In this document: in pieces, positions 36,389 through 44,375 of the stretch
How the letters are laid out: every line of letters begins with the position of its first letter
Position numbering within the stretch: position 1 is the stretch's first letter
Assembly: GCF_004116625.1 (NCBI RefSeq)
Contig: NZ_NXIE01000002.1
Coordinates: 434,001-498,000 of the forward strand
Direction: 5' to 3'
DNA length: 64,000 nucleotides
DNA from: Halarcobacter mediterraneus
GTDB lineage: Bacteria; Campylobacterota; Campylobacteria; Campylobacterales; Arcobacteraceae
The notes under the pieces: generated by a model
Seen by the model: the letters and a program-made list of their open reading frames with translations, nothing else
Database searches by the model: none
Told to the model about the DNA's origin: nothing
Made by a program: the position numbers and the translations under genes

Positions 36389-37975
36389 TTAACTAGTAAT
36401 AAATATTCTAAAATCGATAAAATTAAATATTGAATTTTTATATTCTAAATACTCTAATCTATCTATATCGATATTATAGTCATCTATCATACCAAGTAAT
36501 TCATTAAAATTTGATATATGCTCTTTTGTTCTATTTACACTATATTCAGTAGCTGTTGCTGTTGTCATTAAAAAAGCCCAATCACTACTTTGAGCTAATA
36601 ATAATTCTCTTAACATCTGATTTAAAACTCTTGTTGTATTAAAATCACTAACATTAAAATACTCAGATGCTCTTTCTTCCATTACATCTGCCATATTATG
36701 TAAATGTCTATAAATCCAAGCATTACCTTCATTTAACCAAACATCATAATACCCTTGATCTCCCCAAGAAGAAGGATTTGGCTCTTGCATCTGATTTTTT
36801 GGATACATATTTAAATACTCAATTGGAGTAATAGCTTTTATAACTTTATGTTCATCTATTTGTTTAAAAAGATTATATAAAAATTCAGGACCTTCAAACC
36901 ACCAATGTCCAAATAATTCTGCATCATAAGGAGAAACAATAAGAGGTGTTCTATCCATTAAACTTGATAAATGTTCAAATTGTTTTTCCCTATTATGATG
37001 AAAGTTTTCAGCATGTCCAATAGTTTTTTGTTTTGCAACAAATGGTTCATAAACTTCTTTATAATTACTTGTACCTGTTATTTTATGATATTTAAATCCT
37101 GTAAAAACTCTTACTCCATCTGGATTTATATATGGTTTTATATAATCAAAATCTAAGTCATATCCAATATCTCTATAAAAGTCTCTATAAGAGAAATCTC
37201 CAGGATAACCTTCTTTTGAACTCCAAACTTGTTTTGAAGATTCTCCATCTCTTCCAAATGCAGCAACAGAACTTGGTGTATACGTTGGAGCAAATACTCC
37301 ATTTAAAGAAGTTGGTTTTCCAAATGTTAAAGCATGGGAATCTACAATAAAGAATTTAATTCCTTTTTCTTTTAAAATCTTATCAAGTCCCTCGTAATAG
37401 GCACACTCAGGAAGCCAAATTCCTTTTGGTTTTCTTCCAAAATGTTTTTCATGGGCTTTTACTGCTACTTCTATTTGAGTCCTAACTGCTTTTTCATTTA
37501 CACTTAATATAGGTAAGAAACCATGTGTTGCACCACAAGTTATAACTTCTACTTTTCCACTATTATAAAAATATCTATATCCATTTAAAACATTTTTATT
37601 TAAAAAACCATCAAAAAACTCTTTTGTTTCTAAAAACATATTTTGATAAAATAAAGATATTTCTTTAAAGTTTTCATCATTTTTAGTTCGTTCTACTTCT
37701 TTTTGAGCTAATTCTAGTTGTTTTATTAAATACTTTTCATATTTTTCCATTAAATGTCTATCATCTAACATTTCAGCTAAAGGTGGTGTTACAGAAGTTG
37801 TTAATCTAAAATCTATATTTTCATCTTCTAGTTTTTTCAATCTTTGTAAAAGAGGAATATAACACTCAGTAATAGCTTCAAAAAGCCAATGTTCTTCTAA
37901 AAAGTTGTCATAATCTGGGTGCTTAACAAAGGGTAAGTGTGAGTGTAAAACTGGTGTCCAATATCCTTTAAGCAT
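36389..37975 (-). CDS. GH57 1,4-alpha-glucan branching enzyme (DUF1957 type)
   Basis: Predicted to form alpha-1,6 branches in glycogen. I place the start at the second ATG (MLKGYWTPVLHSHLPF) because GGAGGT lies 4 bases upstream, inside the first-ATG extension. The 528-residue protein has the GH57 signature HSHLPF, the nucleophile region WLPECAYYEG (E190 from this start) and the acid/base region SPYDAELFGHWWFEGPEFL (D351), the form specific to GH57 branching enzymes such as TK1436/TTHA1902. It overlaps the DUF4912 gene by 8 bases. No GH13 GlgB is in the window. Confidence 0.88.
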   Translation of the reverse strand: MLKGYWTPVLHSHLPFVKHPDYDNFLEEHWLFEAITECYIPLLQRLKKLEDENIDFRLTTSVTPPLAEMLDDRHLMEKYEKYLIKQLELAQKEVERTKNDENFKEISLFYQNMFLETKEFFDGFLNKNVLNGYRYFYNSGKVEVITCGATHGFLPILSVNEKAVRTQIEVAVKAHEKHFGRKPKGIWLPECAYYEGLDKILKEKGIKFFIVDSHALTFGKPTSLNGVFAPTYTPSSVAAFGRDGESSKQVWSSKEGYPGDFSYRDFYRDIGYDLDFDYIKPYINPDGVRVFTGFKYHKITGTSNYKEVYEPFVAKQKTIGHAENFHHNREKQFEHLSSLMDRTPLIVSPYDAELFGHWWFEGPEFLYNLFKQIDEHKVIKAITPIEYLNMYPKNQMQEPNPSSWGDQGYYDVWLNEGNAWIYRHLHNMADVMEERASEYFNVSDFNTTRVLNQMLRELLLAQSSDWAFLMTTATATEYSVNRTKEHISNFNELLGMIDDYNIDIDRLEYLEYKNSIFNFIDFRIFITS

Positions 37976-38609
37976 TTTTACCTCCATTGATAAAAGAAGA
38001 TGAACTCAAACTTTCTTTTTCATATTGTTCAAATTCTTTAAGTCTTTCAAGTTCTTCTACATATTTTGATGATGACATTCCTAATGTAAAATGTGTCATT
38101 GTTGAACGAATTATCTCTGTAAATCCATTAGTTTTATTAATCCAAACTTCACTATCTTTTGTTGGAAGTTTTATTTTTGTATTAAATGTATGAATAGTAT
38201 TAGAAGCTAAAATTTCAATAAATTTAGAGTTTCTATATATTCCTACTTTTACTTGAATATCTAAATCTTCTATTTTTTCTTTTAAAAAATATTCTCCTAG
38301 AGCAAATTTTGAATCGAATGAATATAATTCATTTCCTTCATTTATAACTTTAAAATATAGTTTATCTTTTTGTAAATTTATCCCATATTCTTCCAAAGTA
38401 AAATCACTAAATTCCCAATATATATAAAACTTAGAAGTATTAACTAATACTATTCTAAGGTAATCTTTATTATATCTTGAAGGAATTGTAAATTTTAATT
38501 TTTGTTCATCTACTTCTTGAGCTAGAGTATCAATTGTATGAGATGAGCTAGAAAAACTATCATCTACTTCTATACTTTTATTTAATAAATCTTGGGTTTT
38601 TGAACTCAT
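37968..38609 (-). CDS. DUF4912 domain protein
   Basis: A 213-residue soluble protein with a DUF4912 core (about 45-140: YLRIVLVNTSKFYIYWEFSD and following) and low-complexity Ser-rich termini. No enzyme motif is visible. It overlaps the GH57 branching enzyme by 8 bases and follows pgm by 68 bases. I recall DUF4912 genes next to GH57 or glycogen genes in other bacteria, so a carbohydrate-binding or regulatory accessory for branching is plausible, but this is inference. Confidence 0.75.
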   Translation of the reverse strand: MSSKTQDLLNKSIEVDDSFSSSSHTIDTLAQEVDEQKLKFTIPSRYNKDYLRIVLVNTSKFYIYWEFSDFTLEEYGINLQKDKLYFKVINEGNELYSFDSKFALGEYFLKEKIEDLDIQVKVGIYRNSKFIEILASNTIHTFNTKIKLPTKDSEVWINKTNGFTEIIRSTMTHFTLGMSSSKYVEELERLKEFEQYEKESLSSSSFINGGKNA

Positions 38610-38677
38610 AACTATTCCTATTATTGTTTTTCTTGATTATACCTAAAACAGGTTATATTTTGTTAAATAATAATATC

Positions 38678-40288
38678 TTATTTAAAAACTTCTGAAGCAA
38701 TTTTTTTTGCATCACCTTGAATAAGTTTAAGATGATTTTTATCAATAAAACTTTCTGCATATATTTTATAAATATCTTCTGTACCAGAAGGCCTTATTGC
38801 AAACCATCCATTCTTACTAAGTACTTTTAATCCACCTATTTTAGCACCATTAGTAGCTATTGTTAAAATTTGTTCAATTTTCTCTCCTGCTAAAACCTCT
38901 TGTTTTATATCTTCAGGTTTTAAGTTCTTTAAAACTTTTTTTTGTTCACTATTAGCAGGAGCATCAATTCTTTCATAAACTGGGTTTCCATATTTTAAAA
39001 CAAGTTTATCATAATATTCGCCTGGGTCAAGCTTTGTTTTGGCTAAAATTTCTGCAGCTAAAAGATTTAATATTATTCCATCTTTATCAGTAGTCCATAC
39101 TTCTTTATTTTTTCTTAAAAAAGAAGCCCCTGCACTCTCCTCTCCTGCAAAAAATATTTTCTTTTTTACTAAAGGTTCAACAAACCATTTAAATCCAACT
39201 GGTGTTTCAATTACTTTTATATTGTTATCTTCTGCAACTTTATCTATCATAGAACTAGAAACAAGTGTCTTCCCAATAGCTAAATCAGAGAAGTCTCTAT
39301 TTTTTGCTAAATAATCAATTGCCACAGCTAAATAATGATTAGGGTTTAATAAACCAGAACTTTTAGTTATAATTCCATGTCTATCAAAATCAGTGTCATT
39401 ACCAAATGCAATATCAAAATCATCTTTTAATTTAATTAAAGAGGCCATTGCAAAGGAAGAAGAACAATCCATTCTTATCTTCCCATCTTTATCACAAGTC
39501 ATAAAAGAAAAAGTAAAATCTACATAATCATTAAATATTTGCATATCTAAATCATATTTTTCTTTTATTGCTTTATAATATTCAATTCCTGAACCACCCA
39601 TTGCATCAGCAGCTATTTTTAATTTTGATTCTTTTATTGCTTTTATATCAATAATATTTTCTAAATCATTTACATAAGGAGTTACATAATCATATTCATG
39701 AATAAAGCCACTTTTTATAGCATCTTCTAAATCAATAATATTAACATCTTCTAAATCATTCATTAAAATCTCATTAGCTCGTTGTTCTATTATTTTAGTA
39801 GTTTCTTCATTTGCTGGTCCTCCATCACAAGAGTTATACTTAAACCCTCCATCACTTGGGGGATTATGAGAAGGAGTAATAACTATTCCATCACTATTTT
39901 TATTAGTTAAAATTGCATGAGAAATTACAGGTGTAGGAGTATAAGAAAAATTCTTTGCATAAAAGGTTTGAATTTTATTCCCAGCTAAAACCTCTAAAGT
40001 TGTTTTATGTGCAGGAGTTGACAAAGCATGGGTATCCATTCCTAAAAATAGTTTTTCATGACCTTGTTTCTTATGATATTCTGCCACAGCTTGAGCCATT
40101 GCCATTATATGTTTTTCATTAAAACTATTTTTACTTGAACTTCCTCTATGTCCAGAAGTTCCAAAAGATATTAACTGTTCCTTATTAGAAAGATTAGGAG
40201 TTCTTGTATAATAATCACTTACTAAAAGAGCAATATTTTCCAAGATTTCCTTTGGGGCAGTTTTCCCGGCATTCTTATGTAAACTCAT
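38678..40288 (-). CDS. pgm: Alpha-D-glucose phosphoglucomutase
   Basis: Interconverts glucose 1-phosphate and glucose 6-phosphate, linking the glucan enzymes to glycolysis. The 536-residue protein matches the long E. coli Pgm type: FGTSGHRGSS, the phosphoserine loop ITPSHNPPSDGGFKYN, the metal loop FGNDTDFDRHG (all Asp present), the sugar-specificity loop AGEESAGASFL, and the C-terminal RPSGTEDIYKIYAES. All catalytic elements are intact, unlike the PMM domain encoded at 46449. Confidence 0.95.
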   Translation of the reverse strand: MSLHKNAGKTAPKEILENIALLVSDYYTRTPNLSNKEQLISFGTSGHRGSSSKNSFNEKHIMAMAQAVAEYHKKQGHEKLFLGMDTHALSTPAHKTTLEVLAGNKIQTFYAKNFSYTPTPVISHAILTNKNSDGIVITPSHNPPSDGGFKYNSCDGGPANEETTKIIEQRANEILMNDLEDVNIIDLEDAIKSGFIHEYDYVTPYVNDLENIIDIKAIKESKLKIAADAMGGSGIEYYKAIKEKYDLDMQIFNDYVDFTFSFMTCDKDGKIRMDCSSSFAMASLIKLKDDFDIAFGNDTDFDRHGIITKSSGLLNPNHYLAVAIDYLAKNRDFSDLAIGKTLVSSSMIDKVAEDNNIKVIETPVGFKWFVEPLVKKKIFFAGEESAGASFLRKNKEVWTTDKDGIILNLLAAEILAKTKLDPGEYYDKLVLKYGNPVYERIDAPANSEQKKVLKNLKPEDIKQEVLAGEKIEQILTIATNGAKIGGLKVLSKNGWFAIRPSGTEDIYKIYAESFIDKNHLKLIQGDAKKIASEVFK

Positions 40289-40300
40289 TTTTAACCTTTT

Positions 40301-41950
40301 TTAGTTTTGATATTTATACATTAACTCGTAATATTCATGTGCCATTCGTCCAGAGTCAAAAGCTGGAATTACATCTGAAATAGAGTTTTTCTTTACTTTC
40401 AACCACTCTTTTGTATTATCATAATAAAGAGGAATAATTTTGTTTTCTAAAACATCCATTAAGTTTTTATTATCTATTCTATCTTGTTCTTCAATACTTA
40501 AATTCCTTGTTTCAGTAGGGATTGTAAAACTATTGATCCCTTCTTTACAAAATTCAGGATGCCAACCATCTGCAATTGATAAATTTATGGCACCATTCAT
40601 AGCTGCACTCATTCCACTTGTACCACTAGCTTCCCTTGTAACTCTTGGGGTATTAAGCCAAATATCACTACCTTTTTTAAGTTTCATTGATAGATCTAAT
40701 TCATATCCTACTAAAACTGCAATATTTTTGTAAGACCTTGCCATATAATTTATTTCATTAAAAATATTTATTGCTTGTGCATCAAAAGGATAAGGTTTTC
40801 CTGCCCAAATAATTTGCACAGGATATTCTTCATTTGTAATTAATTTATTAAATCTCTCTAAATCATATTTTAAAAGCCCTGGTCTTTTATATTCCGCAAA
40901 CCTTCTTGCCCAAATTATAGTTAAAATATTTTCATCAAACATTTTTCCTGTTTGGTTAGCAACCTCATCAAATAATTGTCTTTTTAAGTGTTTTTTTCTT
41001 GCATCAAGTTCATATTCTTCATGCTCATCTAAAGCTCTTAAAAGAGGTTTATCTGCCCAATATCTCCTATTTTGAGCATTTGTGATAGAAATTATTTTAC
41101 ATTTATTCTCAACATAATTCCACATCTCATTTGCAACTTCACCATGGATTTTTGAAACTCCATTTGCTATTTTTGCAAGTCTTAAAGCACCAACGGTAAG
41201 AGAAAATCTATCTGAAGTAATACCTGTAATATTTCTAACTTCTTCTAAAGGTACTTCTGAGAAGAATCCCATTTTCTCTAATAAATTAATATCATGTTCT
41301 TCATTTCCTGCTGTTTCAGGAGTATGGGTTGTAAAAACAACTCTTTTCTTTACTTCTTCTAAATTTTTATATTTTCTATATAATTCAAAAGTCATAGGCA
41401 AAGAGTGACCTTCATTCATATGATAAATTTCTGGTTCTAAATTCAAAGCTTCTAAAATTTTTGCCCCACCAACACCAAGTACAATTTCTTGAGCAATTCT
41501 AGTTTCATTATTTGCATCATATAATTTATGGGTAATAGTTCTTGATAAATAATCATTTTCTTCCACATCAGTTGATAAAAGAATCATTGGTGCTGTACTA
41601 AATAAATTACTTGGAAGTAAAAAAGCTTTTACTATAACTGGTATAGAATTGATATTTACAGTAACACTTACATCTAAATCTTTTAAAAAGAAATATCTCT
41701 TTCTTCTAAACTCTACTTTTAAGTATCTATCTTCATCTCTTGATTGGTCATAATAACCATAGCTCCAAAGCATACCAACACCAATTATATTTTGGTTTAA
41801 GTCAAAGGCACTTCTCATATGAGAACCTGCTAAAAATCCTAAGCCCCCTGAATATATTTTTAATGCTTGATGGATTGCAAACTCCATAGAAAAATAAGCA
41901 ACACTTTTTGAATATTTTTCATCTATTTCATAACTATGTAAATGACTCAT
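40301..41950 (-). CDS. glgP: Alpha-glucan phosphorylase-like protein with Ser at the PLP-lysine position
   Basis: A GT35-type protein of the short alpha-glucan phosphorylase family (549 residues): SMEFAIHQALKIYSGGLGFLAGSH at the N terminus (quoted in parts), YHMNEGHS, FTTHTPETAGNEEHD, ARRFAEYKRPGLL (nucleotide/phosphate site) and the C-terminal TREASGTSGMSAAMNG. In phosphorylases the last motif reads GTSGMKAA and the Lys forms the Schiff base with PLP; here it is Ser (S448, codon AGT at 40607-40609). The protein may therefore not use PLP. It is between pgm and glgA in the operon, 2 bases after glgA. Role is either degradation by another mechanism or a sugar-nucleotide dependent transferase. 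Confidence 0.8.
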   Translation of the reverse strand: MSHLHSYEIDEKYSKSVAYFSMEFAIHQALKIYSGGLGFLAGSHMRSAFDLNQNIIGVGMLWSYGYYDQSRDEDRYLKVEFRRKRYFFLKDLDVSVTVNINSIPVIVKAFLLPSNLFSTAPMILLSTDVEENDYLSRTITHKLYDANNETRIAQEIVLGVGGAKILEALNLEPEIYHMNEGHSLPMTFELYRKYKNLEEVKKRVVFTTHTPETAGNEEHDINLLEKMGFFSEVPLEEVRNITGITSDRFSLTVGALRLAKIANGVSKIHGEVANEMWNYVENKCKIISITNAQNRRYWADKPLLRALDEHEEYELDARKKHLKRQLFDEVANQTGKMFDENILTIIWARRFAEYKRPGLLKYDLERFNKLITNEEYPVQIIWAGKPYPFDAQAINIFNEINYMARSYKNIAVLVGYELDLSMKLKKGSDIWLNTPRVTREASGTSGMSAAMNGAINLSIADGWHPEFCKEGINSFTIPTETRNLSIEEQDRIDNKNLMDVLENKIIPLYYDNTKEWLKVKKNSISDVIPAFDSGRMAHEYYELMYKYQN

Positions 41951-41952
41951 TA

Positions 41953-43380
41953 TTATCCTTTATAAATTTCTATATACTTTTTAATTGAGTTTGTCCACGA
42001 ATTATCAACACCCATATTATGCTTAGATATTTTTTCAAATTTTGGTTTATTTGAATATAAAGATAAAGCCTTTGCAAGTGCATGATTAAACCAAAAAAGA
42101 TTATGCTCAAAAAAGCTTATTCCTATTCCTGAATTAAAATTATCTATATCATCTATATTTGTAAAATCACTTACCGTATCCCTCAGTCCACCGGTTTCAC
42201 AAACAAGAGGTAAGACTCCATACTGCATACTAATCATTTGATTTAAACCACAAGGCTCAAAAGTGGATGGCATTAGTAAAAAATCTGCTGCAGCATAAAG
42301 TTTTCTTGAAAACTCTTCGTTATATCCTATTTCTATATGTATATTTTTATATCTACCTTTTATAGAATCAAAGGCTTTTGTATAAAACTCTTCTCCACTT
42401 CCTAAGAATATAAAATTAGCTTCATAAGATCTTATTAGATTTATTGATTCAAGTAATAAATCAACTCCTTTTTGAGAAGTGAATCTTCCAATAAAAATAA
42501 ATATAGGTCTATTAGAATCTTCTAAATTTAAATTTTCTATTAGCTTCTTCTTATTTATATATTTCTTTTCATAACTTTCTAAAGAGAATTGTTCATATAA
42601 AAACTTATCAGTTTTAGGATTGAAAACTTCTGAACTTATTCCATTTACAATTCCCGAAAGTTTGTAAGCATTTGAACGTAAAACATCATCTAAATCTTTA
42701 CCAAATGCAGAAGTTTGAATTTCATTGGCATAAGTTTCACTTACTGTTGTAACTTTATCACTAAAATTTATACCTGCTTTTAAATAGTTAACATTATCAT
42801 AATACTCTATACCACTAAATTTAAAACAAGCATCCCAATCTAATTCTAACTCATTCATTAAGCTTTTTGGGAAAACTCCTTGATAGGCTAAATTATGAAT
42901 TGTTAAAACTATTTTTTGAGATAAATGATATTTCGTTTTTGCAAGTAATGCAAGTAATGAAGTTTGCCAATCATTAATATGAATCACATCTATTTTTAAT
43001 TTTTTTCTTAGCATTAATTCTATAACTGCATATGAAAAAAGTCCAAATCTTAATCCATTGTCTCCAAAATCTCCATATTCATCATCATAAAGTCCTAATC
43101 TATCACATAAGATTGGGTTATATATAAAAAACTCATTTTGAGAATCTTCTTTACAAAAAATATCAAATTGATGTCTTATTCCATTTAAATAATAATCAAA
43201 ACTCAATCCACTATATATGATAGAGAATTTCTTTCTATCAACTTGATTATATAAAGGCATAACTGTATAAACACCTATATTCTCTTTTCTTAGTTCTAAG
43301 GGTAAAGAGTATGCTACATCAGCTAACCCTCCACTTTTAGCATAAGGAAAGATTTCACTTGCTACAAATAAAATATTCAA
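41953..43380 (-). CDS. glgA: Glycogen/starch synthase
   Basis: Extends alpha-1,4-glucan from a nucleotide-glucose donor. The 475-residue GT5 protein starts with TTG (TTGA overlap with the galT-like stop), has FPYAKSGGLADV with the donor-binding KSGGL loop, and PSTFEPCGLNQMISMQYG with the catalytic glutamate near the C terminus. There is no glgC in the window, so the donor may come from the fused nucleotidyltransferase or the GalT-like enzyme of the same operon; GlgA donor preference (ADP-, UDP- or GDP-glucose) cannot be read from the motif. Confidence 0.92.
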   Translation of the reverse strand: MNILFVASEIFPYAKSGGLADVAYSLPLELRKENIGVYTVMPLYNQVDRKKFSIIYSGLSFDYYLNGIRHQFDIFCKEDSQNEFFIYNPILCDRLGLYDDEYGDFGDNGLRFGLFSYAVIELMLRKKLKIDVIHINDWQTSLLALLAKTKYHLSQKIVLTIHNLAYQGVFPKSLMNELELDWDACFKFSGIEYYDNVNYLKAGINFSDKVTTVSETYANEIQTSAFGKDLDDVLRSNAYKLSGIVNGISSEVFNPKTDKFLYEQFSLESYEKKYINKKKLIENLNLEDSNRPIFIFIGRFTSQKGVDLLLESINLIRSYEANFIFLGSGEEFYTKAFDSIKGRYKNIHIEIGYNEEFSRKLYAAADFLLMPSTFEPCGLNQMISMQYGVLPLVCETGGLRDTVSDFTNIDDIDNFNSGIGISFFEHNLFWFNHALAKALSLYSNKPKFEKISKHNMGVDNSWTNSIKKYIEIYKG

Positions 43381-44375
43381 TTTTTCTCCTTGTAAACACT
43401 ACAAGCTTTATTAGGATATATTACATTCATTGTCATATGAGTACTTAACTCAAATCCTGCGTATTTATATATTCTTGGAATTATTTCAATATTAAATCTA
43501 AAATACTCTTTTGTTTTTTCATCATATTCAAAATAAGGAGCATTATTAATTATCATATTAAAACTAACATCACCTAAAGCTTTATAAAACATATAAAAAA
43601 ACTCTTTTGTTATATCACTTAAAGAACTTAATTCACTTTGAGTAAATTCACTAAGTGAAGAAAGTTTTTTTAAAGATACTATTTTTACTTCAAAAGGGTT
43701 TCTTGAAGCATAAGGACAATAAACTACAAAATCAGAATTACTAAGCACTATATTTTTTTTATATTGTAATTCTTCATAAACTAAATCATCTAATAAAGCT
43801 CTTGAAGTCTTCTTATAATAGGCTTTTTTATGTTTAATTAAGTCTTTAATTTTCTTAGGTAAAAAAGGTAAAGCCATTATTTGAGAATGGGAATGCTTTA
43901 TTGATGCACCTGCTTCTTTACCTTGATTTTTAAAAACACTTATAAAAGCTAATCTAGAGTCTAATTGTAAATTAGAAACCCTTTGTTGAATTATTGAAAA
44001 ATAGTTTATAAAATCATTATAATCATAATCAAATATTTGTTTATCATGATTTGGAGTTTCTATCACTATTTCATGAGCACCCATTCCTGTTTTTTTTTCA
44101 AAATATTTATCTCTAAAACTTTCTAAGTTAATATCCACACTTAAAGCATTAAACATATTAGGAACAACTCTACACTTCCATTTATTATCTTGTTCAATTC
44201 TAGTTATCTCATTGGGAGTAAACTCTTCTTTTCCTAAATCAAAAGGACAATTATCATGAATCAACTCCCCTGGTTGTTCATCTTTTTTATTATCTAAATC
44301 TGTAGGTCTTTTTAGTCTTTGAGGAGCATATAAAACCCATTCTTCATATAACTTACAATATCTAAATTCAGACAT
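43377..44375 (-). CDS. GalT-like nucleotidyl transferase (HIT superfamily)
   Basis: Member of the galactose-1-phosphate uridylyltransferase/ADP-glucose phosphorylase family. I start it at MSEFRYCKLYEEW, whose ATG overlaps the stop of the GH57 gene (TAATG). The 332-residue protein has the active-site GASIKHSHSQIMALPF, an HxHxQ motif with nucleophile H163, and ETPNHDKQ. The usual CPFC zinc pair is CPFD here. No galK or galE is nearby; in a glycogen operon the family is more likely to act on glucose 1-phosphate with ADP or UDP sugar. Assignment within the family is uncertain. Confidence 0.8.
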   Translation of the reverse strand: MSEFRYCKLYEEWVLYAPQRLKRPTDLDNKKDEQPGELIHDNCPFDLGKEEFTPNEITRIEQDNKWKCRVVPNMFNALSVDINLESFRDKYFEKKTGMGAHEIVIETPNHDKQIFDYDYNDFINYFSIIQQRVSNLQLDSRLAFISVFKNQGKEAGASIKHSHSQIMALPFLPKKIKDLIKHKKAYYKKTSRALLDDLVYEELQYKKNIVLSNSDFVVYCPYASRNPFEVKIVSLKKLSSLSEFTQSELSSLSDITKEFFYMFYKALGDVSFNMIINNAPYFEYDEKTKEYFRFNIEIIPRIYKYAGFELSTHMTMNVIYPNKACSVYKEKN

